From NCBI GenBank assembly GCA_034509735.1, contig JACGWO010000012.1:22907188-22971187 (forward strand): 64,000 nucleotides of DNA, in the 5' to 3' direction. The DNA is from Sesamum alatum. Lineage: Eukaryota; Streptophyta; Magnoliopsida; Lamiales; Pedaliaceae. The position numbers and the translations under genes were made by a program. Position 1 is the first letter of the stretch; every line of letters starts with the position of its first letter. Shown here piece after piece: positions 36,541 to 48,885 of this stretch. The notes beneath the pieces were generated by a model. That model had not been told where the DNA came from, made no database searches, and saw only the letters and a list, made by a program, of their open reading frames with translations.

Positions 36541-37995
36541 TCAAAATTCAAATATAGAGTTGAATTACTAATTAATAATTATCCTCACAAATTCAAAAAA
36601 ATTATTAATGGGCTGAAGAATTCCTAATTCTGGGACCATAAATGGTGAGGATTGTGACTCTCAAAAGGCCCATTGGAAGGGAGATTTATTCATGAAGTAC
36701 GGCTCCATCAGCCCAGGCCCAATATGCTCATAGTTAATTTAATGTGGAAGTTTAGATGAAAGTTCAACAATAAATTTTTTGAATATTTTTAAATATTACC
36801 CTTTAAAGTAGTTGTTATAGTTAAATATCCCCACATTATTACTTTAATAAGAATATATTTTAATAAAATAATTCCATATTGAAATATGCTCACACATCTA
36901 TGAACACAGCCTAGATTGGAGCTCAAGGATTATTTTTTAAATTAAATGAGAAAATTATTTTATAGCTCGACTTTTTAAGTAAAATGATGTGAAAGTTTTA
37001 TTCAACGAGCAATAATTGATTTATGGTTCTTAAGGTGTATCATGCTTTATAATGGTAATTAGAGCCGATTTCACCTAAATTTCTTTAGTACTGGTGATGA
37101 GTGGAGTAGTCGATGACTTGGCACAATCTCGTCAAATTATGTATATTTTGGATATCCCTTTAAATGAAGGGAAAATGTTATTTTAATAAAATATAAAAGT
37201 TAAAATAAGTACAAAAAGATACAAAATAATATAAAGATAAAAATACTTGTATGGCAATAATATAGTTAGGATAAACAAAAATAAAAACAATCTTTTGTGA
37301 GTATGTTCTGCAGTTTTGGTTTATTCTTTTCTTCTGATCCGAACTCATAGCGGCCCATGAAACAACTAGATGGGCCCAAAGTAAGTTGGCCCTATAACTA
37401 AATGGGCTCCTTATAAGGCAGCCCATTATTGGTTAGCCCAAAGTTAAACTGGGCTGAGGAGAAAGAAAACCGTGACCCATTTTGTGGATCTTTCAAGTTT
37501 TTTTTTAGTAAAGGATTTTATATGCCTTATTAGAATAAGTAAGAAATAAGTGAGAATGTAACAATTTGATCCAAATTCACTTTGATTTAGAAATAGGGCC
37601 CAATGAACTTTTGCACCTATTAATAAATATTGTGTTTGGATCGATAGATTTAAAATGTATAATAATAAATTTGCTAACCTTATTCCGACAATTTTATGTT
37701 ACAATAAATTTTAGATCCTTGAACTCCTACCGAGTTAATTTTTGAATCACTGTGGTGGATAAAATCTACTTAATATAGTCATTTGAAATTATTTTTCTCG
37801 AAATATTTATTCATATTTAAATTCTTCCATTAGACATCATTCTCTACTTGTAGTAGAGCGTTACAAGTATATAATATTAAAGAATTTAATATAAGTAACC
37901 ACCTCTTAACTAAAATCTAACTATTTCACCATAATTCGTAGTCCAATAAAGTGCAAAATTGGGATATGAACCAGCACACATGATGCAAACACAAT

Positions 37996-37996
<1 letters not shown>

Positions 37997-38030
<34 letters not shown>
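37997..38030. repeat. Compound (CT)n(CA)n microsatellite
   Basis: A run of CT repeats passes directly into CA repeats. Confidence 0.95.
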
Positions 38031-38031
<1 letters not shown>

Positions 38032-39511
38032 TTTTTGTCAGAGAAACAAATTAAATAAAAAAAACAAACCTCGATTAGCATAGAGATTTATTTGGACATG
38101 TAATGAGAGTTCTTATCGAATGGAATTTCAGAATAAGTTCTCGTCCATTAAAGATTATAAATTGAGTTATAAGCTTATACATACTATCTACAAGGTGGGC
38201 ATTTTCACTGTAGACTTGACAAGATAATGATCAACTGATTTATAAAATATCAGTCGGATCAAAACTTATCTATTTACTTTGAGAGGACGATTTAGTAAAT
38301 CTTTAATACATATAAAATATTGAACAAAGAGTTGAAGTACATTTACTCATTAGGACATGGAGCATGGGTTGTTTCCCTTTTCCCTCTTCTTTGAATCCCC
38401 TTTCTCTTTTTCTTTTTGGTTTCAATGTGTTAACCTTTTCTAAGGAGGAGACCCTTTTAGCATCCATCCATGTCCCTACATCAACTTCACCTCCATTAAA
38501 TTCACATATATGAAAGACAAAACACTAAAAATTAAACACAAAAATTTCCCCCCACAAATCCCACAAGAAATTATAATGTTCTTGGATATAATATAGAATC
38601 ATAATTCCCATGCATGCACAATTCGCAATGACAATTTTGTGTTCTTGCAGTGGGATCAGTATTTTTTCTCGATTCATACCCGTTATTCTGAACGTGCTGA
38701 TATATCAAAATACAGGCGTCCGACATATTACCTTATATCATGTTTGTGGTTAATTGTGAAAGTTTCTAAGATGGAAAAACAAACAAAAAGTGACACCCAA
38801 AAAGGGACAATGGGAGTGGTAACATGGTGTGACACACACAACACACACTAGGGGGAAAAGGAATAAAGATAGCCAAAGGTCACAACCAAGAAAAGCCCTC
38901 TTTGAAATGACATCTACTTTGCCAAGAAGGATCTAAAGAGAATGGAGTGGCCCTCTTTCCTTTAATCTTTATATATATATATATATATCAATGTATTCAA
39001 TTCAATTCAATCATCCCATCCAACAAACCCTAATCATCAATTGTATCAAGAAGAAGGGTCCCATACTTTATTTGGGACCTTTTAAAAATAATAGTAATAT
39101 TAAAAAAAAATATAAAAATCGCGTTCAGTTCAGATATCAAATGTTGATTAAAGACAAATAATAGTTTCATTATTGCTAATTTTGATGCTTGGGGTATAAA
39201 TTAAAGGGTTGATTTTGCTTTTAAGTTTTATTTGTAAAAATATAAATTATTTTTATTAATTAAATATAAAATTTTAATATATAGAAGAATGATATAAATT
39301 TGATGAGTGAGGAAACATAGCATGTGGGTGGGGTGAGACACCTTTAAATCCAAAAAGAGAAGTTTCCAAGAGAGAGTCCAAAAGTCAAAGCATCAAATCC
39401 AAAAGATTAAAAAGCTCCTTTCCAAAAGAACCAAACCCTCTGCTATTATACGTACATACGTATATGTATATATAACTCATTTTTCCCAAATTTAAAATTT
39501 TAATTTGGACG

Positions 39512-40053
39512 ACTATAATTACACTCTCCCCTGAGGTTTGGTATAATTATATATAAAATTTTTGTGGTTTGAAAAATTACATCTAGTACCTTTGAGGTTT
39601 GCTTTTGTTTAACCAATAAGTCTATCTGTTAGTTAAAATTCACCGAATTTGTGGATATTGACAAAAAAACTGAACGAAAAATGATATTTACCTCCGATTG
39701 ACTTATTGCAAGCAAAAAAAAAAAAAAAAATAATCTTTTATGACCAAACTACCCTTATAACGGTGAAAATATACCTCCTCACATGCATTAACGTGTGAAG
39801 ATATATAATGGTAGTTTAGTCATAAACATATTTATCTGACATGCAACGAAATTAGTAATAAGTCAATCGATGGTAAATATCGACTTTTATTAAGCTTTTT
39901 TTGCAAATATCGACAAATTAGATGAATTGTGACCAATGAAGAGACCTGTTTGTTAGAAGAAAGCAAACTTCAAGGATACTATATGTAATTTTTCAAATCA
40001 CATGGGCCTATGTATAATTATACCAAATCTTACGGAGTGGAAGTGTAATTATC
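39512..40053. mobile_element. Foldback element, family F
   Basis: The left arm reads ATAATTACACTCTCCCCTGA then GGTTTGGTATAATTAT; the right arm returns ATAATTATACCAAATC then AGTGTAATTAT. Inner motifs pair too (AATTACATCTAGTACC with GATACTATATGTAATT; GACCAAACTACC with GGTAGTTTAGTC), leaving only a short loop near 39780. No open frame. Flanks show no clear duplication, so the exact ends are uncertain by a few bases. Confidence 0.7.
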
Positions 40054-41216
40054 ATGTATAATTAGATCTAATACTAGGAAACAAGGATGTCAAATTTACA
40101 TATGGTTGCCCAACAAACAACATTGATATACGTATAAATATGATTTAATTTAATTAAAAGCATCTGACAATAGTAATGATTCATTCTTAAAGTGGCTGTT
40201 TAACTTTCCCTGTCGTGAATTCAAAAGAATCCCTCTTTGCATGTGATCAAAGTATTTCAGAAAAATAAATGTATTTTTCGTTCGTAAGTTGGTCTATTTT
40301 TAAATTTAATCTTTTCTTTTTTTATAAAAAAAATTGTCTGTCATTTATAAATTTAGTGGGAATGTCGGTTTATTTTAATTTTCAAAATTGGTTGAGATCA
40401 ATTTTCGTCGAAAATTCAGTGTTTCGAAGAATATTAATTTGAAGGCTCCTCACACGAGAAGAAATATATATATATATATATATTTTGTTATGATGAATTA
40501 CTATAATTAAAATTAAAATATCGTATCTGGCGGTGATTAACTATAGCCGTGTGATGACTATTAATTGTTGTTTTATAAAGGATGTCAAAATATTTGCCAT
40601 AATTAAAAATCATCTCAAATATTTTTGTCATAGTCTAAGACTACGACAAATATTAATAATCATTATCAAAAGTCAAGTTTTTTTATTAATTTTATTTAAT
40701 CGTGGTAGATAGTGCTGATTTGATACAGTTTCAAGTTATAGATATTAATAACATAGGTAATAATTAAATTTTTTGTTGTGTTGCTCGTAACTCAATATTA
40801 TATATATTATTTGGTATTTCATTTTGCATAAAATTAATATATACTTGTTATATGTATAATATATTTTCTTAAATAAATAACTTAAATTATATATATTGAA
40901 TGTATATATAAAATAAAATATAAAAAAATATACCAAGTTAAGATAATTCTTTTTTTTTTCAAAATTATCAATTATATTGAGTACGATAAAATAAAAATTT
41001 TATTTTATATTGAACCCAACTTACAATTGTAGATTCGAGTTTTATTAATGTGAGTATATATTTTTTCTAATAGTATCTTTTAATCCTATTTACTTTTTTA
41101 CAGATATTTTTTATTTAAAATTTTTAACTTTAAAATTAATTTTTAACATATATATATATAATAATATTATATTTTATATTTATAAAATACATGGGTAAAT
41201 CGCAATCTTGGCACAT
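40054..41216. other. AT-rich spacer, possible decayed transposon
   Basis: No gene. The motif TTTTTTGTTGTGTTG (40770-40784) and nearby CATAGTCTAAGACTACGACAAA (40630-40651) resemble parts of CACTA-type elements in reverse orientation but no pair of ends can be placed. TA runs at 40465-40482. Confidence 0.4.
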
Positions 41217-41225
41217 TAATTTTAT

Positions 41226-42020
41226 GGGTTAAATACAGTTACCATCCCTAAAATATCCACCCCACATCAATTATCCTCTTGAAGTATTAAAACTTTAAAA
41301 AAAAAAAAACTCTGACCTTCTAACACTTTTAACTTTGAAGCTTAAAAAGTTCATTTTACTCTTACTAAAATTTGATTTATGAAAAAAAATTAAAGGGATT
41401 TTTAAAATCACGTTTTCTTTTTTAAAGTTTTATCTAATTTTATTTTCACTTGTTCATCGAGCTCTTTTTGTTTTTATAATTCTAAAGTATTTGGAGCTCA
41501 TTTTATTTTAGTTTCACTTATTTGTCAAACCAAGTTAAAAATAAATCTATACATTCATATAATTTCCACATTTATATAATTACCATATATATAAATATAT
41601 ATTAATTGTATATTTTCTTATTAGCTCATGATTTGCTATTTTGGTTTGATTAATTGTATATTTGTTCAAGTAAATATATATATATATATATGCATGTATA
41701 AATTTATTTTTAATTTGGTTTGACAAATAAGGGAAATTAAAATAAAATGAACTCCAAGTACTTTAGGATTACGAAAATAAAAAGAGCTCGATGAACAAGT
41801 GAAACTAGAATTAGACAAAGTTTTAAAAAAGAGTAATTTTGATATTTTAAAAATTCCTTAATTTTTTTTTTCAAAAAACAATTTTTAGTAAGGGTAAAAT
41901 GGACTTTTTAAGTTTAAAAATGAAAGGAGTTAGAAGACCAGGAGGGTTTTTGAAGGTTTTAATACTTTAGGGGTAATTGATGTAGAATGAATATTTCAGA
42001 GGTGGTAACTGTATTTAACC
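41226..42020. mobile_element. Foldback (MULE-type) element, family B copy 2
   Basis: Same family as 483-1255: left end GGGTTAAATACAGTTACC, right end GGTAACTGTATTTAACC, with shared inner motifs (TCAATTATCCTC, GTAAGGGTAAAATG). The flanks 41217-41225 and 42021-42029 are both TAATTTTAT, a perfect 9-bp duplication. The centre is TA-rich with no coding capacity. Confidence 0.9.
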
Positions 42021-42029
42021 TAATTTTAT

Positions 42030-43873
42030 TGTAGTTTTATTTTTTTTTCCTAAAAAAAACAAATAAGAATCTAAAAGGTTGAGTTGTACTTTGTGTTGAC
42101 CAATCAGAGAGCAGCATAGCCCCAGCAGGGCTACATAGTTGCAGTAATGATGTAAAGAAAAGATTCGATCTGCTGAATTTTGATCACTGCTCACATATTC
42201 CTCGAAGATTAACATCTTATCATCACTATCTATCTCTCAAATATTCATCCAAACAATAATTTAACTTTGGTTTTATTATAAAAAATAGCATTAATTAGTT
42301 TATTAAATTCATTCAAATGTTCTGGTATGTTAAAATTGAATGAAAATTACAAAAAACGATGTATTTCTCCGAATGGTAGGTTATAATTTTATTTTAAGAA
42401 AAATAATGTTAGTGAAAAACATTCAGATAATAATATGAAATAGATATCATATATGTTAAAGAGTTCGACATCATCAGGTGTATGATATGTATTTTTGTTT
42501 TTAAATTAAATTAATTTTGATTATATATTTTAATTCTAACCAAAGAAACACGTATTAATTATACGTTAATGTGACATCAATGTGTGATATCAAAACATAA
42601 TAGAAAATTCACCTTACTTTTCGAGCATGCAGAGCTAGCAATTACGGACAACATCGACCATGGATATTTATTTTTTTAATTCGTCTCAATAATTTCTTTT
42701 TATTTTGATATTTTAGCTTATATTTTACATATATATACAAGCTAAGTGCCTAAAAAGTATTTATTCACACACATATATAGTACTTAGGTAGATAATATAT
42801 ATGTCCTTAATCTGCATATGTGAAATAAAACACATTACTATTACAAGTTGAATGTGCAGTATTTAGGTAGATCACAAGGCTAAATTAATTTTGAGACGAA
42901 CCCGATTATCCATAACTTAATTATGACGAGTAAGTTGTATCTCGATGGGGCTGTGGTAATGATCACTCTTTTAATATTAGCTATTACTTCAATCAAACAT
43001 TTCAGAAAAACAAACATTCTTATACTCACGTCCCAGTAAGGGACTTTAATAACGAACCCACCGTCTGGGCACGTAGTAGCTATCGCTTATAGTGGCCGGC
43101 AATGCTCTTATGCCCGAGGACGGAACTTTAGCGACGCGTTCGTTCTTTGGGCAGTACTTATCGTGTAAATTGACAATAAGAAATCATATCAATCTTATAT
43201 AAAAGAGAATTACTATACTGATAGTTTTTCCTCTACCTTTGGAAAAAAATAAAATGAGAGAGATAAAAGTAAATATACTCTCTCTCTCTTTGATAGTAAT
43301 TGATGAGAGAGAGAGATGAGTTAGGGGGTTAGGCAATGGTCTGAGCAGAAATGGAAAGATGCCTGAGCAAATACAACACTGATTCTGATGCTTGAGAAAC
43401 AATGAATGGGAGAGTGAGAGGGAGAGAGGGAAGACTACTGCTATTACAGCAGCAGCATCAACCATTACAACTGTGGCACTGAAAAACATGGTTGCCCCCC
43501 TCCCTCTTCACATTTACATTTATATGCCTGCACAGCTGCAGGTGTAAAGGACTCTTATTTTCTGACCCCATTATGCACACTTGTGTATCTACTTACCCCC
43601 CACCCCCACCCCACCCCCTTTCTCTTTATATACATGTATGGATATAGATAATTGTGTGGATGTATGTATATAAAGTGATATGACGACGTCACTATGTATT
43701 AATCGTTGTTTCTACAAGCAAGACTAACGTATCATAGCTCAAAATTGTGTCAAATGTTTTGAGTATAATCAGAACTATGACAAATGTTCGTTATCAGCAG
43801 TCAAAGTTTAAGTTTTCGAAGATAAATAGTATTCATTTGTTTTCTTTTTAAGCCAAAGCCATTTACAGTGGCT
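42030..43873. other. AT-rich spacer with an unexplained GC-richer patch
   Basis: No gene supported. A patch at about 43030-43165 is richer in GC and CpG than its surroundings (for example GGCACGTAGTAGC, TTAGCGACGCGTTCG) and may be a fragment of a DNA transposon. CT/GA microsatellites lie near 43278-43318, and a C-rich tract at 43596-43618. Confidence 0.45.
43596..43618 (-). other. C-rich tract, possible G-quadruplex on the minus strand
   Basis: Four runs of at least four C separated by single A bases, which on the minus strand are four G-runs with one-base loops. Formation is inference from the motif. Confidence 0.6.
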
Positions 43874-44116
43874 GAGCAAAATGCTTTTTTGGTCCGTAAA
43901 ACTAGGACATTATTTATTTTGGTACTACAATTTAGGTAGGTGGCTGTTTTAGTCCTACAAAATACGTTTTTCAGTTTTTCTAGTCCCAACACATGACATT
44001 TTGGGATAAAAAAAATTGAAAAACGTATTTTATGAGACTGAAACAGCTACCTACCTAAGTTGTGGTATCAAAAGAAATAACGCCTTAATTTTACGGAACC
44101 AAAAAATATTTTACCC
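43874..44116. mobile_element. Foldback element, family K
   Basis: The left arm has TTTTTTGGTCCGTAAAAC and AGGTAGGTGGCTGTTTTAGTC; the right arm has the complements GAAACAGCTACCTACCTAAG and TACGGAACCAAAAAAT, ending TTTTACCC. The flanks ACAGTGGCT (43865-43873) and ACACTGACT (44117-44125) agree at 7 of 9. About 243 bp, no coding capacity. Confidence 0.7.
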
Positions 44117-45638
44117 ACACTGACTAGATGCCCTTAGTTGAATAGTTACAACGAGTTTAAACACTTGTACGTATATAGAGATAATTGTGTACACGGTATA
44201 AATTCGATTCTCGTTGAAAACGTAGGCGATAGTCCGGTTCAAAGTGTTTGGTTAAGTGAACATTAGCCAACTTATTCAGCATATTAGTGGGACTGCGACG
44301 ACTAATATAACAAATATATATATATATATATATATTTCGTGATAGTTAAATTTGTCTAGTAAAATGATTATAGTAAATTTAAGGCGATTAAGTGTTTCTC
44401 TTGCAAGAAAAAGATGATAGAATACATGTATGTGATGCAATAATTTAGGGCAGTGTGGTTGTTTAATGTAGGGTGAGGGGGGTCAGCTATCCATCTTCTG
44501 ACCACCTTAGCCAACAAAGATCTTGTAATAGTGAATAGTCCAAACACAAAATCTAACAATACCAAAAGTTGAAGGTACGTAGACCACATCATAATGTATT
44601 CAAACACTTTCATTTACTCATCACTTTGGGGGGTGGGGTAGGGGTAGGGGGGGTTACTTGAGGATTGAGGTAGCTATGAGAGGTAGAAGGGTTTATATAT
44701 ATATATATAATTATTAAACTTAAATAATTTATTTTAAATTTGATTTTGTTTAATAATTTTACTATGCACATCGAGGGGTTTAGTTAAAATGAATGTATAT
44801 TATATGAAATATGAGATAAAACATCAATTTAGAATTCATGTGAAGAAAAACTGCAAATTTTTTATGTTTGAAATGATTAAATCGGTGTTTTTTTAAAAAA
44901 AAAACATTATGACGTATTTTGCTTGATTATATTTCCATCTTTTCTGTGGTTCCATGAAAGTCCATGTAGTTTCATCTTTTTTTTTTTAATGAAAATACAA
45001 AAGAGAAAAGTTGAATTATTTCGTATATATTCAACACTTGAAAATCATGGTACGTTTATTAATATCTACTGCATTCAAATAAAATCAATATGAAAACTCA
45101 AGTCTTGACCACTAGTTATTCAAAGTCTGTCATGATTTTAGTTACGATCAAAATACTCGTCATAATTTTATCTATGTTAACATATTAGCCTCGTCTACAG
45201 AAACAAAAGTTAATATATATATATATATATAGACAGCCGTTGTACAATAAAAATTAATTATAATAAAATATCATAATTCTTGTAGTGAAATTGAGAGGTA
45301 AGAGAAAAGGGAAAGAAACCCTCAAAATTCACATTATTGGAATTCTTGGCAAAAGCTTAATCAAAGTACATTATGATCATACACTAGCCATTAACCCTAC
45401 GAAATAAATTGAAACCACAAACTAAAATTTTACAACACTTGATCATTAATCAAACACATACAACATTAATCCTAGCTAATCTCTCACCATAACACCACAA
45501 ACACTAGAAACATATACTCCTCATCGAGCGTATATTGTAATAGAAGATCTGAACTGAATTACGAACCTCTTCTCCGATCCATGACGACTGGAGAGACGGG
45601 ACAATGAAACGTTTAACCTTGGTAATTAACCATCACGA
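44117..45638. other. Spacer downstream of the SGR5-like gene
   Basis: AT-rich; no gene. Holds TA runs (44314-44333, 44694-44708, 45214-45231), a G-rich tract (44628-44653) and a sequence ending CTTGTAGTG at 45279-45287, which is the complement of a CACTA transposon terminus. The last 100 bases or so before 45639 are probably the 3' UTR of the zinc-finger gene. Confidence 0.45.
44628..44653 (+). other. G-rich tract, possible G-quadruplex
   Basis: GGGGGGTGGGGTAGGGGTAG followed by seven more G-rich bases: four G-runs of four or more with loops of one or two bases. Confidence 0.6.
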
Positions 45639-48045
45639 CTATTTTTCATTGCGATTCTTGACTTCCCATTCTCTCAGGGCAGCCGATATGTAACTCAGCC
45701 CGATGGATGAGTTATCACGGGAAGAAGAAGTCGAAGTTTCTGTGAATAATGGTGGTGCAGCCTGCGCCTGGAACTTGTGCCGGCAAGAATGGCAGGTGAT
45801 TTGGAGCATGGTGGAGTTGATCTGCTTCGTCGCCTGCTCTTTCAGTGTTTGAGCCTTCTCCAGCTCCGCCTGAGCCTGCTGCCGGATTCTTTTCGCGTTG
45901 GCGAATTCCTGCTCCGCCAGCTCGATCTGCCGCTTCGCCTGCCGCCTTGCCTCCTCCGCGTAAACTTTCTCCGCCATGGCTAGTCTCAGCTGCTCCTGCG
46001 CCTGCTCTTTCAGGCCCACCGCAGCGGCGGCGCTGGTGGTGCTGCTCTCCCTCGGGGAGCATCTGCTCGCGTTGTTTATGGAGCTCATGTTTGCATTATC
46101 GGCCTCGGTTTTCTCTCCGTTTATTTCCGATGAGCCGATGGAGAGCTGCAGCTGCGTCGAATGGTCCTCGTCGGGTTTTGTGTCGACGGCGGAGGTGCTG
46201 GCTTTGGTGAGGAGCTGGAGCTCAAGATTCGGCGGCCGGGAGTTATTCCTCGGGGTGGTGACAGCTGCCGGACTGCTCAAGAAGATTGGTTCTGTTGGCT
46301 TCGGCAAAGCGAGGGCGGCGGCCCATGGAGCAACGCTGAGATTGGTGTCACTGGACGGGCTGGGACTGGAGGCCGTCCGTGATAAGCACGGCGGCGGTGG
46401 CTGTAGAGGGTGGGATTCCGATCGGAGCCGCCCCATGGTGCAGGCATCTTGATGCTCAATGAAACTCTCCACCCTACAAAAAACCAATCAAGTAACCAGT
46501 TAGACATTGTAATAAAATTCGTTCTAGATGCGTATATGAATGAATTCCTACAGTACAAGAAGTGATGACAATCATTCTTACAAGGGTTGTAATGATTCTT
46601 TATGTAGTTAAAAAGTTGAGCAAAAGAATTCCTCAACAGCAAACTAAAGTGTGTTTGAAACCCCAGTTGTTTGAATCGTTGAAGATGGGTACTAGAAACA
46701 AAGAAGAAAATGATACCACATCATTAGCATCTTGACCTTCAAACACCCACAAAAGAAATTTCTCACCAAAGAAAGATTTAAATAAGTATAAAAACATGAT
46801 TCAAAACAAACAAGAAAGCTCTAAAATGGACAGTTGGGGTTTGTGTTCTTATGTAGTACTTTAAGACAAATGAAGGTAGAAATACATATCTTAATCACAT
46901 GATCATTGTTAATTTAATCATAATTGGGACAGAGTCAAAACGCACTAAACCCCAAAAAAGTATATAAAATTAGCTTCCATGCATAGGTATAATTTGCACT
47001 TAATCTATGAATTGGGAGCAGAGAAGATTCAAATTTTCAAACTTGATCTTAATTGGGAACTGTAGTAGTTTAGTTTTCTTGACTGTCAATAAAGAGACAC
47101 TAAAACAATGTATATAAAACATCAGTCAAAACCTAGTCCTTGAAGATCTTGGCTGCATATTTCTTGGACTGCTTGAGAAAATGATTTGACACACACACAG
47201 TCTTCTGTTCCAAGAACACACACACACACACAACACACACTTAAATCCAAACATTCCGCACTGAATACAATGAAAATCAGTGAAAGAGACACGACTCTCT
47301 GATTCCCTTCTCTGCAAGAATATCACACAACACAGTTGTAATAATAAATTAATAATACTGTAATCTAGCTCTTCAGTACCCTCATCTCACAACATTGGTA
47401 TATATATGTAATTAAAATCATCAAGATTAATATTTGATTTAATTAACCTGGAGAAGACACGGCCGCAATCGCAAGAATGGCCTCGAGTCCCGCAGGTTTT
47501 GAGATGGGCTTTGTAGTCCGACTGAACTGCGTAGCCTTTTGAGCATTTCTCGCAGACCCATTGCTTCTGGTTGCTGTGTTTCCGCCGGAAATGCTTCTTG
47601 ATCCCGACGAGATCGCCGAGGGCGTGGCAGGGGTCGTGGTGGAGGCAGCTGGGCTCCGGGCAGACGAAAACACGCTTTCTCGCAATTGGGTTTCCGCTTA
47701 GCAGCTTCCACGGCACCTTGTGCCGCCGGCGGTGCAATCTGCAGGTTTTGGTCCCGCTGGAACCCCTGGTTGCAGATCTCACACACGTACCGATCCGATT
47801 CCAGAAGGGTTTTCGGGGAGAGCGACACCACTTCCGCATCTGGATCTAAAATCCCAAAATCAAGAAAATTCATAATAAATTCTCAAAACCCACATACACT
47901 GATACACATACATGTGTGTGTGTGTGTCACACGCTACGTACGTACCTGGAGTTCCGGCGGGCCGCCGTTTCCGTTTTCCGGCGGTGCCATTATCAGAAGA
48001 AGAGAAGGGCTCCGGCGGAGGAGAAGGATTACCGTTGCTTAACAT
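45639..48045 (-). CDS. SGR5: SGR5/IDD14-16-like C2H2 transcription factor, frameshifted in exon 2
   Basis: Three exons on the minus strand: 48045-47946, 47845-47448 and 46473-45639, with GT-AG introns. Exon 1 ends in the nuclear signal [10 protein letters not shown]; exon 2 carries the INDETERMINATE-domain zinc fingers ([35 protein letters not shown]); exon 3 continues [12 protein letters not shown], then a Ser/Pro-rich part, an Ala/Glu/Arg-rich coiled coil (complement of about 45800-46030) and the CHSCRHKFQ motif, a tail typical of the SGR5/IDD15, IDD14 and IDD16 subgroup. These regulate starch-statolith gravitropism and organ orientation. Oddity: exon 2 is one base too long to keep frame. 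The extra base is in CTGCAGATTGCACCG (about 47738), between the Cys and His halves of finger 1. A null allele or an assembly error are both possible; the rest of the gene looks intact. Confidence 0.88.
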
Positions 48046-48420
48046 TAATTAACCACAGCTTCTGATCACTAACAAGTTGACAAGCTAGCTGTTTGAGAAA
48101 ATCAATGAACCAACCTGATTAAATTAAGCTGCTGCTGCTGCTAATTAAGCTAGCTTTATGAGCTCTATCAGATATAATTAATGGAGGAGATGGAACTTGT
48201 GGGGCGATGGGACTTCAGAATATACAGCAACAAGTACAACCATGGGAGCCAACAAAAAAAAAATGATGAAAAAGGCCCTTTCTTTCGGTAACACAATCAG
48301 CTTTTCTTTCAGCTTTCAGATTAAAAAAAGCTCAACTCTTTCTTTCTTCCTTTATTACAACTCTCATCTTCCTCAGGCAGTCTTGGTGAACTCACCCTTA
48401 TTATAAAGCTTCTTGAAAAA
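48046..48420 (-). promoter_or_regulatory. 5' leader and promoter region of the SGR5-like gene
   Basis: No other gene lies upstream for more than a kilobase. A TTTATAAT box on the minus strand (complement near 48399-48409) could set transcription start near 48370, with CT-rich stretches in between. GCTGCTGCTGCT and GAGAG runs are typical of plant leaders. Placement is tentative. Confidence 0.4.
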
Positions 48421-48421
48421 A

Positions 48422-48424
<3 letters not shown>

Positions 48425-48455
<31 letters not shown>

Positions 48456-48491
48456 GAGAGAGAGGTGGGGTGGGGGTGGGGGTGGGGTGGG
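48425..48491 (+). repeat. (GA)n microsatellite joined to a G-rich tract
   Basis: GA repeats at about 48425-48464 pass into GGTGGGGTGGGGGTGGGGG-type sequence to 48491: four or more G-runs with single-T loops, a strong G-quadruplex motif. It lies about 400 bp upstream of the SGR5-like start codon. Confidence 0.9.
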
Positions 48492-48885
48492 CAGTGACAA
48501 TATATGGTTCCAAGTTGATACGAGCAAGAATTGGAATTGGAGGAGAAAAAAACATACCCACAAAGGAACAAAAACAGACTCATAATTATGATTTTGATCA
48601 TCACACTGAAATAAATATTTTTTTTGCATTTTTGCATGCATATTTATATATAATAATATAAATAGAATTGATGAGAGCAACGGCATATATACATACATAG
48701 ATACGTAGACGTGGAGGAGGAGTGAGTCCTCTTGTTTTTGTCACTTGTCTTACACACCCTATTTGTGTATCTAATCATCATACTGTAGCCGACTGGCCCC
48801 TCTCTTTTGGCTTTTCTTTAATTGCACATTTACCCCACTTCTCTCACCACCACCAATGCACGGAAAATCCAAAAAATTATTTGAT

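Larger units (their letters stand above)
35723..39511. other. AT-rich intergenic spacer
   Basis: No gene supported. It includes a diverged TCGGACAC-type repeat (36296-36540), a CT/CA microsatellite (37997-38030) and a TA run (38971-38990). Open frames here are short, AT-rich and without domain signals. Confidence 0.55.

Noticed and set aside
45845..46452. Plus-strand frames opposite the SGR5-like exon 3
   Set aside because: Shadows caused by high GC in the coiled-coil coding region.
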